Assembly: GCF_000346465.2 (NCBI RefSeq)
Contig: NC_034009.1
Coordinates: forward strand, 28,804,372-28,868,371
Direction: 5' to 3'
Origin: Prunus persica
Taxonomy: Eukaryota > Streptophyta > Magnoliopsida > Rosales > Rosaceae
Length of the DNA: 64,000 nt
The number at the start of each line of letters is the position of its first letter. Positions within the stretch are counted from its first letter, which is position 1. A model generated the notes under the pieces. That model was not told the DNA's origin, ran no database searches, and worked only from the letters and a program-made list of their open reading frames with translations. Positions 60,521 to 64,000 of this stretch are shown here, one piece after another. Both the position numbers and the translations under genes were made by a program.

Positions 60521-60927
60521 GTTGAGTAAAGCCCTCAGTTGAGCATTTTCGGTTCTTCAAATGCCTAGCTCATGTTCACATTCCAGATGCAAGAAGAGGT
60601 AAATTAGATAATAAAAGTTTTTCTTGTGTCTTACTGGGAGTTAGTGAGGAGTTCAAGGGGTATAGATTGTTTGATCCTATAGCTAGAAAAATTGTTGTGA
60701 GTAGAGATGTTATTTTTTAAGGAAAAAAGCAGTGGGATTGGGGAGTGAATTATGAGGCGCAAATCTTGTTAGACTTGGAATGGGGAGAGAATGAAGAAAA
60801 CAATGAGGGTGAGTGAAAATGGAGATGAAGATGGCAATGGTGATAGAGGGGAAAGAAGTGAGAGTGAGGGCAGTGAAGAAGCACGGGGTAGAGAAGTAGG
60901 AATTCCCCTGATGAGAATGAAGGGAGA

Positions 60928-62547
60928 GTGAGACGTCCTCCTCCTTACTTGAATGATTATGTTAGTGGAGAAGGTTTGAGTGAAGATGAGGCACACATGG
61001 CACAAGTTGTGGCAATTGAAGATCCTTTTCATTTTGAAGAAGCAGTGAGGAATATAAAGTGGAGACAAGCTATGAACAGTGAGATCAACTCCATTGAAAA
61101 GAACAAGACATAGACATTAAATGAGTTGCCTACTGGAGCTAAAAAGATCGGTGTCAAGTGGGTTTACAAGACCAAGTACAATGAGCATGGGGAGATTGAC
61201 AAGCATAAGGCACGCTTAGTAGCCAAAGGCTACTCACAGAAGCACGACATAGACTACATAGAGGTCTTTGCACCAATGGCAAGGATGGACACGGTGAGAA
61301 CGATCATTGCTTTGGCAGCACAAAATGGTTGGAAGAAAGAGAAAGGATTGTTTGTCAAATGCTTGCGGACAGATAGAGGGGGTGAATTCACTTCAAATGA
61401 CTTCAGTTGGATGTCAAGTCAGCATTCCTTCATGGAGAGCTAAGTGAAAATGTTTACGTTGAGCAACCAAGAGGTTACGAGAAGAAAGGCAAGGAGCATT
61501 TGGTCTACAAGCTACACAAGGCTTTGTATGGATTAAAACAAGCTCCACGAGCTTGGTTTAGTTGGATCGAAGCACATTTCATCATTGAAGGCTTCCAGAG
61601 GTGTGATAGTGAGCAAACTTTGTTCACAAAGAGGAACAGAGAAGGAAAGATTATCATTGTAAGTATCTATGTTGATGATTTAATTTTTACTGGTGATGAT
61701 GAGGATATGATGTCTGAGTTCAAGAGTTCTATGTTAAGAGAATTTGATATGTCTGATTTGGGAAGCATGAGATTTTTCCTTGGCATCGAAGTACTTCAAA
61801 GAGCAGATGGAAATTCTGAAAAGATTTGGGATGTTGGAAAGCAATGAGGTGAATAGTCCGATTATTCCAGGCTTTAAGATCAGTAAGGATGAAGACGGAA
61901 TCACTGTGAATGAGACTACTTCAAGCAATTGGTGGGAAGCTTGATGTACCTTACTGCCACGAGACCAGACATGATGTTTGTCACCAGCCTCATAAGCAGG
62001 TATATGGCAAAACCAACTGAGCTTCATCTGCAAGCTGCGAAGAGAGCTCTTCGATATCTAAAGGGGACTGTGAATTATGGCATTCGTTACAAGAGAGGTG
62101 GAGATGGAAGATAGGAAGAGTACAAGTGGCTATGTGTTCTTGCTAAGTTTTGGTGCTGTGTCATGGAGTTCGAAAAAACAGCCAATTGTTACGCTATCTA
62201 TTACGGAAGCAGAGTTTGTAGCAGCTGCAGTGTGTGCGTGTCAAGCAATTTGGATGAAAAGGGTATTGAAGGAGCTCGGGCGTGGTGATGAAGTCTGTAC
62301 TCATATCAAGTGTGATAATAGCTCAACCATTAAGCTTTCAAAAAATCCTGTGATGCATGGTCGCAGCAAACATATCGATGTAAGGTACCACTTCTTGAGG
62401 AATCTTGCAAAGGAGGGTTCGATTGATTTGGTTCATTGTGGGAGTGATGATCAAGTGGCAGATGTAATGACCAAACCACTGAAGGTTGATGCGTTTCAGA
62501 AGCTTCGGAGTCTGTTGGGAGTTTGTGAAATTGCTGATGTAAACTAA
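60928..62547 (+). pseudogene. Copia reverse transcriptase and RNase H region (broken)
   Basis: RT pieces: GVKWVYKTKYN... KARLVAKGYSQ (61150-61250), a foreign integrase-derived insert (about 61332-61405), then DVKSAFLHGEL, YGLKQAPRAWF and the catalytic box YVDDLIFTG (61660-61690), followed by SDLGSMRFFLGIEV. A frameshift and short deletion follow at about 61815, then GSLMYLTATRPD. RNase H has SGAVSWSSKKQP-type sequence (LSFGAVSWSSKKQP), SITEAEF, KCDNSS and HIDVRYHFLR. The segment carrying its first catalytic Asp is deleted between GGDG and MEDRKSTSGY (about 62105). Confidence 0.9.
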
Positions 62548-62579
62548 ATGCTTGATGGCAGTTTGTTTAAGGGAGGGAA

Positions 62580-62859
62580 TGACGGGTTTGGGATTCCTTA
62601 TTAGTATAGGATTCTCAGACATTTAGGTTTGTTTTCTGTTTCAAATAAGTCCCTACTATGTAGGGAGACTTGTTTACTGTTTTTGACTCTTTCCTTATGC
62701 ATGTTACCATGTTTCTGTTAGTGTGAATCGTGGGCTGTATTTCAGCTGTTTGTTAGTTCATGTAAGGCTATATTATAGCAAAGGTTGCTGTTCAATAAGA
62801 TGTCATTCAATCCAGTTCTTGCGTTTGAGTTAATTGCTTTCTTGTTCCCATTCTCAACA
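62580..62859 (+). repeat. Copia 3' LTR
   Basis: Follows the purine tract; one single-base deletion and about a dozen substitutions relative to the 5' LTR. Confidence 0.93.
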
Positions 62860-63057
62860 CACATCTCCTTAAAATTTGTAGATGTCATATTCGAAATCCG
62901 TACATAAATCTCTACATCATAATATGCATATTCTCCCCAATACTAGTGAAATTTTAAAAACAAATAATGGGCTAGGTTTCTCAATTGCTATTCTCCTACT
63001 TATTCAAAATTGTGAGGGCTTCCTTTTGAGTGGAACAAAGGGCAAAATTGTATTGAA

Positions 63058-63511
63058 TCACTTCTTCCGCAAGTACAAGAAGCCAACAACCACAGAGATG
63101 CCAACCACGGCCACAGGAACAGCCCAGTATTGCTTTGTCAAGTCCTTGATCTTCTGAGGATAATCAACTGGTTGATTCTTAGAGGTTATCTCTGGGGAAG
63201 TCGTATCAACATCAAGCTCTCCAATGCAAAAGGCTCCCATGAGATCCTTTGCAATATTGCTATGCCCAGCATCTTCAAAATCTTCTGTGGCATCTCTTCC
63301 TACAATGAAATTAAATCAACAAGTCATATCAAGGTTCTGTATTTGTATCTACATTGTTGTTTTAGATGATTATCTGAAACAAATTCTTGACGACGCAGTC
63401 AAATAAATGAGAATATTATCCAAAAAGGAAGCTTAAAACTATACCAGCTGCAGCAAGGACTACATCGTCTCCACCAGGGTGATCGTCCAAGTATAGTGTC
63501 AAATCGTACAC
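63058..63511 (-). CDS. Cytochrome b5, ER tail-anchored (3' exons; partial at window edge)
   Basis: Minus-strand exons 63511-63445 and 63299-63058 join in phase. They encode [25 protein letters not shown] (split across the junction), ATEDFEDAGHSNIAKDLMGAFCIGEL, then a Pro/Gln linker and the C-terminal anchor YWAVPVAVVGISVVVGFLYL ending RKK. The two heme-ligand His are present, in HPGG and GHS. The first exon, with the N-terminal strand of the fold, must lie beyond 64000. Cytochrome b5 passes electrons to ER desaturases, hydroxylases and some P450s. The anchor and short lysine tail suit ER membrane insertion. This is the apparently intact paralogue of the pseudogene at 51632-53821. Confidence 0.92.
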
Positions 63512-64000
63512 CTGGGATTAACAAATGAACTACATGTAAATATGGGAGGAGAGAGATTTCAATTTTCTTTTTCTTGTATGGTGTGCAACCATGAACAGAC
63601 GATAAGGTCTATGACAAGTTCTAGTTCTCAAAGGCAAAATAAAACAGAGAAATCAAACAAGTGATGAAAAATTAAAGTCAAAACTCCTTATATACACAAT
63701 CAAACAGATCACTTGAAGACGGATTTCACATCGGGAAATCAAGACATTATTTGGGATGAGAAGAAAACCTCTGATATAGATTGGCTATCCTCATTCTGAG
63801 GATCTGCACATATTCCAAAATTTGGGTAGTTAAGAGAGCAAAGACACCAAGATACTGAGCAAATTCACAGAGAGAAGCCACATGGGAATTTATAAATACC
63901 AAAGCACAAAAGAAAGTTACATCATTAACAGAATACAACAAGCGTAATAATCTATATGCTTATAGTATGAGCACTTTTCATCTACGATCTAAATAAGTTC
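63512..64000 (-). other. Cytochrome b5 intron (continues beyond the window)
   Basis: Intronic sequence homologous to 53822-54290. No first-exon motif (for example a DCW-containing segment) was found before the window edge. Confidence 0.7.

Larger units (their letters stand above)
58198..62859 (+). mobile_element. Ty1/Copia LTR retrotransposon, complete structure but defective
   Basis: LTRs 58198-58478 (281 bp) and 62580-62859 (280 bp) begin TGACGGGTTTGGG and end AACA, with about 13 differences (near 95 percent identity by eye). The primer-binding site TGGTATCAGAGC (initiator tRNA-Met) starts at 58482 and the polypurine tract AAGGGAGGGAA precedes the 3' LTR. Flanks TACAT (58193-58197) and CACAT (62860-62864) are a target duplication with one mismatch; the paralogous block at 50498-50510 shows the empty site. 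Domain order GAG, protease, integrase, reverse transcriptase, RNase H is the Copia order. Stops, frameshifts and deletions break the polyprotein in every domain. Lineage not assigned. Confidence 0.95.

Overview
This window looks like nuclear DNA from a dicot plant. It is AT-rich, with intron-containing genes whose GT-AG junctions rejoin reading frames exactly, (CT)n microsatellites, plant-type LTR retrotransposons and a Cassandra element. The protein families and the Cassandra copy would fit Rosaceae (a Prunus-like genome is my guess), but the species cannot be fixed from the sequence alone.

Layout. 1-185: last codons of a DEAH-box RNA helicase. 1903-4111 (+): plastid-type methylesterase. 4775-7946: a solo LTR with a perfect 5-bp target duplication, carrying a nested Cassandra TRIM with 5S-rRNA-like LTRs. 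9481-10385 (+): SPIRAL1-like. 11146-12497 (-): COQ4. 13677-16250: a decayed mosaic with an SRP-receptor alpha exon and an RCC1-like scrap. 21048-22698 (+): cytochrome P450 of the CYP78A type. 24790-32042 (+): Hippo/STE20-like kinase (SIK1 type, 18 coding exons rebuilt). 32715-34449 (+): RimP-domain protein. 40843-43326 (+): 6-phosphogluconolactonase. 44601-47451 (-): fructokinase-like protein 2. 48057-49246 (-): RRM protein of the AtE1/PPIE-like type.

From about 49.9 kb onward the window is a recently rearranged tandem block. It holds a cytochrome b5 pseudogene split by a 1.7-kb copied piece of the FLN2-RRM interval, two broken UDP-arabinopyranose mutase (RGP) copies, a fragment of the RRM gene, a LINE-like retroposon, a MITE, a dead 4.66-kb Copia element, and a cytochrome b5 gene that looks intact and runs off the right edge.

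The single-copy genes form a notable syntenic set. From memory of the Arabidopsis map, MES15, SP1L2, SIK1, the RimP-like gene and FLN2 are consecutive at AT1G69240-AT1G69200. The RRM protein, PGL1 and CYP78A5 are consecutive at AT1G13690-AT1G13710. Here both sets are interleaved in one interval, as expected if this genome keeps the order that existed before duplication and gene loss in the Arabidopsis lineage. I found no wholly new molecular system. The most informative unusual signals are the reshuffled block at 50-64 kb, an integrase fragment transplanted into the reverse transcriptase of the Copia element, and the Ser-to-Asp nucleophile change in the methylesterase.
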